The notes under the pieces were generated by a model. The model searched no databases. It saw only the letters and a program-made list of their open reading frames with translations, and was not told the DNA's origin. Both the position numbers and the translations under genes were made by a program. From positions 186,001 to 250,000 of the forward strand of contig NW_023503423.1 in the NCBI RefSeq assembly GCF_014529535.1: a stretch of 64,000 nt of DNA, given 5' to 3'. Origin of the DNA: Bradysia coprophila (Eukaryota; Arthropoda; Insecta; Diptera; Sciaridae). Position 1 is the stretch's first letter. Each line of letters starts with the position of its first letter. This document shows, piece by piece, positions 1 to 11,400 of the stretch.

Positions 1-1039
1 GCACTGTATCCCGAAAATCCTCCACCAATCATGATCGTTGGCCATTCAATGGGCGGAGCGATCTGTGTACATATTTCACATTTGCGTCTGATTCCAACAT
101 TACTGGGATGCGTTGTCATTGACGTCGTAGAAGGAACCGCTATGGATGCACTAGCGAGCATGCAGAGCTTTTTGAGATCTCGACCATCACACTTTAAAAG
201 TATCCAACACGCCATCGAATGGAGGTTTGTGCTTCACCGAACGGACTTCGACTAGTTAGTTTTAATGCAAATCGGATTTTATTATCCCAAAACAGCATTC
301 GAAGTGGACAGATACGCAACGTCGACTCGGCCAAAGTATCTATGCCCGGACAAATTGTTAAGTAAATACACGATCTTAAAGTTCATTTTAAATCTTTTGG
401 TCAAAACATAAAAATCTCGTCTAGTTGTGGCAGCGGTTTGCTAGCAACCAACGAACTACCTCTTCCCACAGGTGAAACCGAATCATCTCCGCCAATCAAA
501 TTCACAAACCCATTAGCGATATCTGAGGATGCTGAGCTGGAGACGACGGATGAACCAACTGTTTTCCCATCGTTCAAAACACCCACCGACTTGACGGACA
601 ATAAAAAGTCAGTTTTGCGTTCGTCACTGATGAGTAATTGGCCATAAAAATGAATTTCTTTCAGATATCGTTGGCGAATCGATTTAGCATCGTCCGAAAA
701 ATTTTGGACTGGCTGGTTCGAAGGCTTGAGTCAAAAGTTCTTGGACCTTCCAGTTCCGAAACTGCTGTTACTCGCCAGCATTGATGGTCTCGACAGGACA
801 TTAACCGTTGGTCAAATGCAAGGTAAATGTGACCATACGACTGGACATTCGTTTGCTCTTCCTTCATTTTTAATCCCATCCGCATAGGAAAATTTCAAAT
901 GCAAGTATTGGCCAGATGCGGTCATGCTGTGCACGAAGATCGACCACATGAAGTAGCAGAAGTGATTGCCTCGTACATGGTACGAAATAAATTCGCAAAA
1001 CCGTCCACCGATTTTGTGCGACAAATGCCAGCATGTTAG
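1..1039 (+). CDS. PPME1: Protein phosphatase methylesterase 1, 3' part (5' end outside window)
   Basis: This serine hydrolase removes the C-terminal methyl ester from the PP2A catalytic subunit. Visible coding exons are 1-224, 296-361, 425-607, 665-822 and 888-1039, all with GT/AG borders; frame is kept and the exons total 783 nt, ending at TAG 1037-1039. The first exon carries the nucleophile elbow GHSMGG and the conserved block VVIDVVEGTAMDAL. The second encodes SGQIRNVDSAKVSM, the fourth the YRWRIDL...FWTGWFEGLS and KLLLLA blocks, and the last the catalytic histidine in ARCGHAVHED. These match the order of the vertebrate PPME1 family as I know it. Exon 425-607 encodes an acidic, Ser/Thr-rich insert at the place where family members have a variable acidic loop. 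The N-terminal exons lie to the left of the window. The gene converges on Med12. Confidence 0.93.
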
Positions 1040-1695
1040 CACAAAAGGCGAATCGGCAGACACGATAGATGTTATTTTAAAAATTTCAAGAAAAATTATA
1101 TTTGTAACGTGGATGTGCGCACCTATTGACGGTGCTTAGTGTTTAGCGTAGAGTACACGATTTCAAGTCTAACATACAACTCAAATAGAAATATTTCGCT
1201 TCAAATTCATTGTCGTTTGTATTGGTCAGCAAATCGAAATCAATTTTGGGAACGAAATATCGTTTCTGGATTCGCGGTTCCGGAATAAAGATGATCGGCA
1301 AATATACGCGTTTCTTTGACATTTTGTTTGTGTCAACGATTGATATTCTTGAGTGATGTGATGTGATTTTCGTGGATTGTCCAATTCCACATTTCTAGCT
1401 AGCGTTTTGCCGAGCGTAGACCAAGGTTATTTTTAGGCACTAACTTTAACATTTCTCAAAAGTCGCAAAGGTTGAACTTGAAAATGGTTTGCCCCCTCGG
1501 GTTGAACTTTAATTTTGACACTAAACCATCGATCCCACAAAAACCTCAAAGAGGAAAAGGTGTAGTAAAAATTAAACTTCCAAAACATTTGATATCGGTT
1601 TTGGTGACGCATTCTGCGCCTCAACGTAATCAATTTTTACCAAGAAAATTTTAACGAAAATATGTCAACGAGAAGTTTACCGATGAGATTTTACA
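1040..1695. other. PPME1 3' flank, no gene seen
   Basis: AT-rich sequence downstream of the PPME1 stop codon. No canonical AATAAA was found close to the stop, so the 3' UTR end is not defined. The short ORFs near 1430-1650 overlap on opposite strands and have no recognisable protein features. Confidence 0.5.
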
Positions 1696-1807
1696 ACGAA
1701 AGCTTTACAAAAAAAATGCGTCACAAATGGCAGATGCTGAGGAAACCCCTCATACGACAATAATCATCTGCCACTTTGTGACGCATTTTTTTTTGTAAAG
1801 CTTTCGT
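1696..1807. repeat. Palindromic MITE-like element
   Basis: Arms of about 41-43 nt face each other. The left arm begins ACGAAAGCTTTAC and ends GGCAGATG at 1736; the right arm begins CATCTGCC at 1765 and ends GTAAAGCTTTCGT at 1807. The loop is about 28 nt. The arms are nearly perfect apart from the A/T run length. It is probably a small non-autonomous DNA element. Confidence 0.8.
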
Positions 1808-2039
1808 ACCATACCATACTGTAATTACAGTGGGCTTTTTTTGGTTCGGAACATTTTGAGACATTTTCGAATTTTAACAGTCATCGATGTTCCCAGTCAA
1901 TTAAGTTGTTTCCACTTATGATATTTTGCGCCAAGTTATCAAACACTGGAAATCACTTAATGCACTGGGTGCGTCGATGGACATTAAAACTCTGATAAAT
2001 AAATGATCTAAAATTGTGTTTTCTTAAGTTGAACATGCA

Positions 2040-3050
2040 GTATCGCCGAAAATATTTCAAAAATATGAAATTTCAAGATAACCGCCGTATTCTTGAAATG
2101 TCGATAAAAGTTTACCGTCAACGAAACTGTACAAGTGACACTTTATCCTAACTCTCTACATGCCGTACAGCAGGAAATGGTTAAAATGCAGTATAGGTGA
2201 ACAGGGGGGATCGGCGATTTTTTGACTGTGAATGGTAGAGAAATGTCCCCTGACACCATTTCAGGCGAAATTAGGGCGCGGAAAGAAATTTTAATTTTTT
2301 CATTTTCCTTGTACAAACAATATTTTTCTTCGACTCAAATTAATTTTTCTTATACAAAGTGACAAAATTAAAATTGCTTTCCGCGCCCCAATTTTGCCTG
2401 AAATGGTGTCAGGTGACATTTCTCTACTATTCCCAATCAAAAAATCGCCGATCCACCCTGTTCACCTATACTGCATTTTTGCCCAGGAAATATCTCAAAA
2501 ATAAGAAATTTCAAGATGGCCGCCATTTTCTGGAAATATCGATAAAAGTTTTCCACCAACGAAACTATACAAGCGACACTTTATCTCAACTCTCTACATG
2601 CCGTATAGCCGAAAATATCTCAGAAATACGAAATTTCAAAATGGCCGCCATTTTCTTGAAATATCGAAAAAAAAGTTTTTCGCAATCGAAACTGTACAAA
2701 CGATACTTTATCCAAACTCTATACATGCCGTATAGCCGAAAATATCTCAAAAATACGAAATTTCAAGATGGCCGCCATGATCTTGAAATATCGAAAAAAG
2801 TCTTCCGTCAACGAAACTGTACAAGCGATACTTTTCCCAACTCTCTATAGCCGAAAATATCTAAAAAATACGAAATTTCAAGATGGCCGCTATTTTCTTG
2901 AAATGCCGGAAAAAGTTATCCGTCAACGAAACTCTATGATTATCAATTTACTGCAACTGTGTATGTGTCATATAGGCCTAAATACAATAAATACAAAAAA
3001 TTTTCAAGATGGCTGCTTTCCACCATTTTGTTGGACATTCTAACCCTAAA
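2040..3050. repeat. Tandem array of about 115-127-bp units
   Basis: Five to six degenerate units. Each contains a GCCGAAAATATCTCAAAAA-like stretch, the palindromic motif AAGATGGCCGCCATTTTC, then CGTCAACGAAACTGTACAAG and ACTCTCTACATGCCGTATAG. The motif occurs at about 2512, 2637, 2764 and 2879, with degenerate copies at about 2079 and 3006, giving spacings of 125, 127 and 115. The array is interrupted between unit 1 and unit 2 by the element at 2179-2483. A 163-codon ORF runs through the array, but its repeats are only the DNA repeats read in frame and it is probably not a gene. Confidence 0.85.
2171..2491. mobile_element. Non-autonomous DNA transposon (MITE) with 8-bp target duplication
   Basis: The 305-bp element occupies 2179-2483. 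Its ends are inverted repeats, GGTTAAAATGCAGTATAGG on the left and the complement of GGCAAAAATGCAGTATAGG on the right, and the palindromy extends over 100 bases inward. The direct repeat CAGGAAAT flanks it exactly at 2171-2178 and 2484-2491. An 8-bp duplication is typical of hAT-like elements. It inserted into the tandem array, so it is younger than the array. No transposase is encoded. Confidence 0.85.
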
Positions 3051-3087
3051 ACAAATTCCACATTGAAACATGAAACCTGAAATTCCA

Positions 3088-3447
3088 AAATTTTAGCCTA
3101 CATTTGTGCGCAAAAATATTCGTTTTTTGATAATTTCTCTGAAGCAAAATCTTTTTTTGAAAAAGTAAAACCATTAAAGCATGCAAAATTATGTTACTTT
3201 TAAAGGAAAATTTGGTTTGTGAGTCATAACCTTACCCACTTGGAGAAACCTTTACAAAATGTGTATTTTACACATTTTGCAAATGTTCCTCCAATTGGGA
3301 TAAGTCGTCAACCACAAACCAATTTTTCCTTTAAAAGTAAACACATTTTTGCATGCTTTAATGGTTTTTCTTTTTCAAAAAAAGATTTTGCTTCAGAGAA
3401 ATCATCAAAAATCGAACATTTTTGCGCACAAATGTAGGCTAAAAATT
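3088..3447. repeat. Large imperfect palindrome
   Basis: The left arm begins with ATTTTAGCCTACATTTGTGC and includes ACTTTTAAAGGAAAATTTGG. The right arm carries the complements and ends GCACAAATGTAGGCTAAAAA. The arms are about 175 nt and meet near 3266 at ACAAAATGTGTATTTTACAC. It is a foldback or MITE. Confidence 0.75.
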
Positions 3448-3459
3448 TGCTAAGGGGTG

Positions 3460-3800
3460 AGCGCTCTTAAAACACAACAAAATGTGTTACTTTCAAAGGA
3501 AAAATTAGTTTGTGGGTGAGAACTTATCCCACTTGGAAAAACCTTTGCAGATTGAGTAAATTTATGTAATCTGCACAGGTTTCTCCAAATTGTGATTGTG
3601 ATAGAGATAATCTCTATCTTGCACTGAAGATGACTCAAATATAGCGTTGAAACGTCTGCTAAAACTGCGTTTTATTTACAACAACTGATCCCAACCGAAG
3701 AATATCCCAATAATCAATTTAAATGATTTTAGATTAGAGAAATCATCAAAAAACGATTTTTTTTTCTCCTAAATGTAGGCTACGCAAAGATGGCTCTTAA
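3460..3800. repeat. Second, diverged copy related to the 3088-3447 palindrome
   Basis: It repeats the landmarks of the neighbouring palindrome in the same order: ATGTGTTACTTTCAAAGG, a CCCACTTGGAAAAACCTTTG block, AGAGAAATCATCAAAAA, and AAATGTAGGCTACG near the end. The middle is replaced by unrelated sequence, so the copy is either rearranged or recombined. Confidence 0.55.
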
Positions 3801-4128
3801 AAGTTAATAAAAAAAATGGGAGGTCTATATGTCAAATAAGTTAAAATAAATAATCGAGATGTTAGAGCAGAATAACAAAAACTTTGAAAAAAAGAGATAT
3901 GACAAAAGTTAACAAATCACGGATCAGTCTAATGTCCAAACACCTGGTATAACATGCAGTATTAAATTGTCTCCGAGGCAGTGATAGGTCAATATGTGTA
4001 GCAGCGATGTTCAATTAATAATGAACACGCTTTATTAAACGGTGATGATGTCAAGTATTGCCTGTTGTAACGTCTGATCGTTATGAAGTCAGAAAATCGC
4101 GTCGCTCGTTCACTTTGGCTTAACGTTA

Positions 4129-4942
4129 CTAGCGATCACTTCTTCTTCTTCTTCTTTTTCAGCCTGTTTCTATCCACTGCTGGATGTAGGCCTCTCCAAC
4201 TTCTTTCCATTTCGTACGATCCATTGCCATTTGCTGCCAGTTTGTACCTGCAATATTCTTAATTCCGTTTGTCCATCTCTCTGGTGGTCTACCTATAGCT
4301 CGTCTTTTATATGGTCGCCAGTTCATGATCTTTTTGGTCCAACGTGCGTCTGTCCTTCTTGCAATATGTCCCGCCCAGCTCCATTTCAGAGATGCTATTC
4401 TTTCCATGACATCAACGACCCTGGTTTGTTGTCGAATCCATTGATTCGTCATTCTGTCTCTGAGTGTTATTCCGAGCATACTCCGTTCCATGGCTCTTTG
4501 TGTCACTCTCAATTTATCTTCGGATGCTTTTGTTAAAGTTAACGTTTCCGCTCCATAAGTGAGCACTGGAAGGACACAAGTGTCGAAAACTTTGCGTTTT
4601 AGACTATTATTCATTTTGCTTTTGAAAATTAGTCTGAGTTTTCCGAACGCTGCCCATGCAAGACCAATCCTACGTCTTATTTCTGCAGTTTGGTTGTCCA
4701 GACCTAACTTCAGCTTATGTCCTAGATATACATAGCTGTCGACGCGTTCAATGACAGTGTCACCAATTTTGATTTCTCTATCGTCCCCGATGTTGGTCAT
4801 GACTTTTGTTTTCGATAAGTTCATCTTGAGGCCAACTTTGCTCGCCTCTTCACTTAACTGTTGTAGCATAAGCTGAGCCTGACCTAGATTCGCTGCTATC
4901 GGTACAATGTCATCAGCGAAGCGGAGATTGCTAGCGATCACT
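4129..4942 (-). mobile_element. 5'-truncated RTE-like LINE insertion with 12-bp target duplication
   Basis: On the minus strand, 4930 to 4159 encodes the C-terminal part of a non-LTR reverse transcriptase. It starts at the catalytic FADDI motif and continues through LSKTKVM, VLPVLTYGAETLTLT, WAGHIARR and PPERWTNGIK, a layout I associate with RTE-type elements. The 3' end is a short GAA repeat (TTCTTCTTCTTC at 4141-4155 on the plus strand), as expected for RTE 3' tails. The direct repeat CTAGCGATCACT lies at 4129-4140 and 4931-4942 and is a clean target-site duplication. The upstream RT fingers and the endonuclease are missing, so the copy is dead on arrival. Confidence 0.87.
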
Positions 4943-5136
4943 GATGAGGTGAATGTAGTCTCCCTAGGATTATCGAGTGAGAGGATTGTCGCGTTAACTC
5001 TCCGTCTAGCCAGAGTAACCATTTTAAGTTGATCACATCTATCTGCGTATGGTGGTAGAACGTACTTCTCTGTTAAGTACCGTTGGTCATAAGGTGACCA
5101 AACGCTAGATGAAAACTCCAAAATAGATCGCACCAA
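4943..5136 (-). pseudogene. Older non-LTR retrotransposon remnant that received the RTE insertion
   Basis: The open frame continues upstream of the RTE copy with VRSILEFSSSVWSPYDQRYL and PPYADRCDQLKMVTLARRRV. This type of sequence is found downstream of the reverse transcriptase in I- or Jockey-like LINE ORF2. The fusion frame is accidental: the natural continuation resumes on the other side of the insertion at about 4128 and soon hits a stop. It is a relic of a different LINE family. Confidence 0.6.
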
Positions 5137-5455
5137 TGCTTGATATAGAATTATAATTATGCGATTCTAAGTAATAATGCCTTTTTCGGCAATAATATAA
5201 CCTCCAATTACTCGTAATCATATAAATCGAACAGCGAGTTCAAATTGATACTCTTCACAGTTAGCAAAATTCTTCGAAGAACCATACTAAAAAAAAAGCC
5301 CGGTTAAAGTTAATTTCATCTTTAATGTCCCGTTAAAAAATGATAGTAAAATGAATTATTGAATGGAAGTCTAAAATAAATATAAAAATGGATTTCTTAG
5401 TATAGAGCCTTATCTCAAAGTTTGTTTTTTTTTAAGTTGTTTAGTTTTCAGACAA
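5137..5455. other. Intergenic gap between the LINE relic and Med12
   Basis: AT-rich DNA that must hold the Med12 3' UTR on the minus strand. No clear AATAAA was seen on the minus strand in this stretch. Confidence 0.4.
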
Positions 5456-8400
5456 TCAATACGGCTGTTGTGAGTATTGCTGATTCATCATTCCGCCCGG
5501 CTGATTTGGCATTTGTCGCTGCAGTTGAGCGACCAAGGCTGGTGTTTGTTGGCTTACCAAGCCTTGACCTTGATTTGGCTGCATTCCCTGGGCACCTTGC
5601 TGAGCCATACCTGTCGATACAGACGAATATAAAATAAAATCACACACTAGTTTTTAACCTAAGGGATTATAGCTATTTTGCTAACTAGTTAGTAAATGGG
5701 ATGTTTTGCGCAATACATGTGAGTTAGCCAATACGAGCCGAAGGCGAGTTCGGCAACAGATCGTATGCACAAAACCACCATTTACTAACGTGTTAGCAAC
5801 AAGATTTTATGTACAGCAGTGGTATCCTCATTTTTTACAAACGTCAATTTACTCACTAGTACGTAAATTTATATACATGAAAATCCATTTACGCACTGCT
5901 TTGATCGCACAGCTATACATAATAGTTATTTATGACATCGAGTGCGAAGTACTTTATTAGGCTATAGATACGCATCGTCAGCCGAGACTCATACAATGTT
6001 TTATGCACCAGAAGGATCTAGAGTTCGCAGTTTTCGAACATTATGATCTCGAGTTGCATAAAAGAAAATTACAGTTTTTGTTTGAAGTTTGTTGATCCCA
6101 GGGGAAGTCAACAATCACCCGAAAAAGGGATTTTTATTTTTTTTTTATCCCGAGTTCGGTAGTGCATGCTTTTGATTTCCCTCTGGTGAAAAATGGCTTA
6201 TTAAAGAGTTTGCGCAAATGAGATTTTATAACGTCAGCACTTCTTGTATGAAGATGTAACTTATAATTTCCACCTTATAAGTTGACTTATAATATATATT
6301 ACTGCAATTTACGTGGAACATCGAGGCTTGCCGAGATTAACCCTTAAATGTCAGTAAGATATTTTATCATCTAAGCGAAAAAGAGAAATCAAAATAGGGG
6401 AACGACATGTTTGAGACATACATCACAGAAGTATAAAATAAAGCGCGTCCACGATAAGTTATAATGTCACGGTGGGGCTGAACGAATTTCAAATAAACGC
6501 GTAAGTTTCCATCCAGGTAATTTTCGAGAGCAATAATTTTTACGCTGTAAATATTAGAATTTGTCCCTCTACCAATTCTAATCCAATCCTAAGTCCTCAC
6601 TTTTTCACAGGCCCTGGCTGACACAGGTGCTTGTTCTAAGAACAGGTCAGGGTATTTTGCGTAAAGTTGTTCACTTGAATAGCACTTCTCACCCCCAACT
6701 CGTGTGGTTTTAAGCAACTCGCTTTGGAAACGGTTATTTTGACTCGTGTAGTTGCATACCTCGCCTTCGGCTCGGATATGCAAACTCTACACTTGTCAAA
6801 ATAATAAAAGCTTGTTGTTTTAAACCACACTTGTGAGTTCGGCTCGTATCACAAAATTGATCCCTCATGTAATGAACTACCTCCGCAGCATCTACTATTT
6901 TACAACTTTTAAATAAAAGGGGCTAAATTATGAGAAAATTTTTCAATTACCCAGTTGCTGCTGTTGCTGCTGCTGCATGAGAAGTTGTTGTTGTCGCAAT
7001 CTTTGTTGTTGTTGTTGCTGTGACTGGAACAATTGTTGTTGTTGTTGTTGTGGATTCCCTTTATGCCGAGCAATTAAAAAACATGAAAAAAATTTCGAAC
7101 ATAGCGACTTGCCGAGATATAAATTAGTCATAAAACATTATTTTAATAAGAACGGAACTTTGTACAATTTTTGTTTTGTTACAGTGTTTACAGGCTGTTA
7201 GAGAAGGGACTTGGAATGATGCACATTTGCATCAAAGTGCTATTGTTTTCCTTTGTTTATTATCAGATATAAAGTAACTGGGTGCCTCATGAGCCAGAGC
7301 AATCCAAGACACTCTGGCGTAGAGGCAGCCGGTTATTGTACACAGATCCTGTATTTTGGAATTAGGTACGTATTGGAGTCTTTCCAGTACACATTATCTT
7401 CTATCTACAAACATTTTTTTTGTGTACAAATCATATTCTGCTTGAGTACAAAACCTTCCGAATTTCCCTAGACAAGTTCCATGTCGCAACGGGATAGCCA
7501 GATCGTAGGGTGTCTCGACATCGTTACACTGATTATTATTTCGAGTTATATCTCAATGAGATTGACTGATAGCGTCTTGTTGTATTGAAAATTACAAACT
7601 ACGGATCAATTAACTGTAACAAGAATGCTTACCAGTTGGCTGTTGTCTCTGATATGGCGGTGCTCCCTGTCCAACCATTGTGTTCATACCTTGATTCATG
7701 CCTTGGTTCATTGTAACATTCGGTACTTGTTGCGCAAATTGGCCACGATTGGCTTGCACTTGCTGTTGATTAACCTGCTGTTGTTGTAAATTTCTTTGTT
7801 GTTGTTGCTGAGCCAGAAATTCGGCTTGACTACGTTGGGCATTCATCTGATTAAAACTACCCATTTGCATGTTCTGTTGAAGATTCGATTGCTGCGGCAT
7901 TCCTTGATTGCTATAACTGCCACCGAAATTCTGTGCCATTCCACCGAATTGCTGAGTTCCAGGAAAAATTCCGCCCTGGACCTGTTGACCACCCTGAACG
8001 CCTTGCTGTATACCCGGAACACCGCCAGCACTGTTCATCCCTTGTGGTACCATTCCAGTAGCTTGCTGTGACATCATCGTTGTCGGCACCATTGTTCGGT
8101 TGGCTTGCGGAATCATATTACTACCACTTTGACCAATCATTCCGGCACTTTGTCCCATTGATGCGGGCGTTATTCTGCCAGTTTGCTGCATCATACCGCC
8201 ACTAGTTTGACCCATGATACCGCCAATGCCAGGCTGTTGGTTTTGTGCAACAATTTGGTTCGGTGCCATTTGACCAGTTTGACCCGACATCATACTGTTT
8301 GGATTGATTCCTGGACCCATTGGTTGCACCATTCCGCCCATCTGATTGTTTCCCATCTGTGCTGGATTCATGCCTCGAAGTGACGATCGTATATTTGCTA

Positions 8401-11400
8401 GGATACCAACAAATCAATTTGAATTTCAATTTCGATCGATGTCCCACATGAGTGAGGTGCAACTCGTCCTCTTACCATACTGTTGGTGTTGTTGCTGTTG
8501 ACTTTGTTGATGTTGTTGCTGCTGTTGCATATTAAAACCTGGATTTCCGGTCTGATTGCCGGAAATAAACGGTGGATGTCTTTGGCGAAGCATTATAGAC
8601 AGAGCTTGCTTCGACTGGTTGTTGATTTGCGGACGTTCAAATCGATTCACTGAGCAGAAAAACAAAGACCGCTGTATTAGTAGGAATACAAACGAAGTGT
8701 GAAATACTTACTCTGAGGCTGCATTCCTTGATTATAAAATTGTTGTTGCTGTTGTTGCTGTTGCATCGGATTGAATCCTTGCGGCCACTGTTGCTGCTGT
8801 GCCATTTGCATCTGTCCTCCACCGAATCCCATTCCCGATTGTTGTCCTTGCGGAGTCATAACACCACTCATTCCACCCGGAACCTGGCTCATCATCGGAT
8901 TTTGCATCTGATTCTGATTTTGCATTTGACCCTGATTTTGCATTTGATTCGATTGAAACTGTTGCATATTCGGGTTCAACTGGTTCTGCGATGGATCAGA
9001 TGTGTCTTCGAATTCTTCATTTGCATAATTTGCACAGTTTACCTGCATGTTCATTTGCATTGGATTATTTTGCATTGGATTGTTTTGCATTTGTTGTTGC
9101 TGGTGTTGCTGATTGGCCTGTTGCTGTGCTTGAATCGGTTGAATTGGTGCGGTTGCCTTCGGTTTCTTGGGACGTTTAACACCTTTGCCGCGTCCGCGAC
9201 CACTTAGAATCGTGCCCGGCGATTGATCAACGGATGATGGTGTATCCGCTTTTTCCTCTTTCTGATATACGAAAAACATTTTAGTTAAATCGAGCGACTG
9301 TACCTCTCTTGTAATATTTACAGGTTTTTCTGGCAACGGCTCTAGATCCTCTGGAGGCAATGGAAGCGGGTCATAGTAATAGCTACTCGGTTTAACCAGA
9401 CTGTGTGTATGATATTTTAATAGACGATGTGTTTCCTCGTAGTGCTGTTTTCAGTTGAAATTTTGAGAAAAATTAATTTTCATTCGGGAAACTAACAGCC
9501 GCACAATACAGTCAGAGGCGGTGAAATCTCAGCATGAATTTGCTTCCGCCGTTTTTCAGCTAATCTATACATACAATCGAAACCTTTTTGTTTATACGAT
9601 TGAAGCTGCTACACGCACGCGTGTAGTAGTGGTAAGACCGTATATGCTGAAATTTCACTGCCTCTGACTGTAATAGACCATCGATGTTTTTTGTTCGGAT
9701 CTCAAATGTGTTGATACAAAGCTCAATGTTAGATGCATTTGATGTTGTTGGCCTATGTTGAAGTGATAGATTTGCTTGAAAAATGTCCTACCGAAATCGG
9801 AAGCATTTCCAGTGAACTGTTTATATCTGTGCCTTGAAAGGTATTCAACCCCAGAGCCAAAACCACATTTGAAAAAATTCCTCGACACTTGTGGTGTTCG
9901 GAAACCGTCAACATGCACTTTTCTTATGGAAATTTGTCCAGGTACACGAAACGTAAGAGGTCGCGTGGAGTAACATTAGAAATGTAATTTCACGTACATT
10001 CGCGGCAAATAGTTCTTATTGGTTTTAAAATTCATCCACACTGAGATATGGTAGGCAGCTGCGGGAATGGACCAACAAAACAAACCTCTCGATCATTATT
10101 TTGATATTTTCGTAATTTATTTTTAATTCATTTAACTTGGAGTGTACTGTACTGTGGAGCTGAATGTAAAATTTATTTTTGTATGTCGTGCTAGTTATTC
10201 TTTCATCAAAAAGAATCTGTGGCATTCAAAGACTGTTCAACTGTTATTATACCAGAGCTAATCAAATCAATCTAAGGACGTCCCTGTTTGCACTAAATGC
10301 ATCACGTCAGAACAAATTTTCAGACATTTTCGTAGCGCTACCCTATGTAACTTTGAAAAATACTAAAAAAATGTCTTATTTTCGATTGCTTAGTCAAAAA
10401 CTTTATTTTATTTTCTAGAGCTCCTCGAGACGTTTCCAACGAGCTGTCGCATGATAAAAAAGGTAAAACTTTAGAAATGTTTTGAAAGAAATGAAAATCG
10501 TCGATTTTAGGAAAGTTCAGAGGAAAATTCCCAAGAAATTTGCCTTCCCATCTTCATTTCCTCATATCGTGAAGGAGTGGTCCATTTTTCAGACAATTCG
10601 TGAAGGAGTTGGATAGTTTGGAGAAATTTTGAGAGACCATAACGCAACCTAACTATGTCAAATTTCATCCTACTTCCTAGTTTTAGTTGGTCGGTGGAAA
10701 CTTGGGTGTCCACGGTTGGTTTGAAACGAGATTAAATAGGGACCGCCGACCACGTTTAATTTTTTTTCATATTTATTATGAGTGAATAAAAACTTCACAA
10801 AGGAAAAAATTAGCCCAAACCCCTGGGCCGTTTCTGAGAACCAGTGGATGCGACTACCGCAAGCAGTCAGGTACAGCCTGAGCACATATTTTAATTGGGA
10901 TTGGTAGAGGGAACAATTCTAAGATATACTGTCTAAAAATTATTGCTTTCGGTCATCTGCTCTCGGAGTAATAACAGTTGAAAGTCGAAATTTCCCCATT
11001 TTCGAAGAGTAATATATCCTTGACAAAGTGACCGAGCCAGCCAGTTAAGATTGATTCTAGCTCTTTCGCATGGCGACAAAAAAAATTTGAAGTTGTTCTT
11101 TTATGGTACATTTTCAGAGAAGTTACTTTTTCCGCCACCCTCGGTGAAATTTGGACACTTCTGTACCTTTCTAGCAGCTTTATTTCCAACTTATTTGTCG
11201 CTACTATTGTAATTTCGTTTTCGAGGGCTTCAGATTTGCGAGTGACTTCGATTGAAAAACTGAATCTTCAACAGTATTTGTTGTGGATCATGTATGGCAT
11301 GTTTGGTATCGTTGTAAAGCTTAGTCCTCAGGCTACAATATTAGCGACAAATTAGTTTGAAATAAAGCTGCCAGAAAGGTGCAGAAGTGTCCAAATTTCA

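Noticed and set aside
2359..2850. 163-codon plus-strand ORF with repeated FQDGRH-like segments
   Set aside because: It begins in the MITE and runs through the tandem DNA repeat; the protein repeats are the DNA repeats translated. No domain, and the start lies in transposon DNA.
8728..9207. 159-codon Leu-rich plus-strand ORF
   Set aside because: Antisense of the polyglutamine-coding Med12 exon; CAA/CAG runs read as Leu on the other strand.
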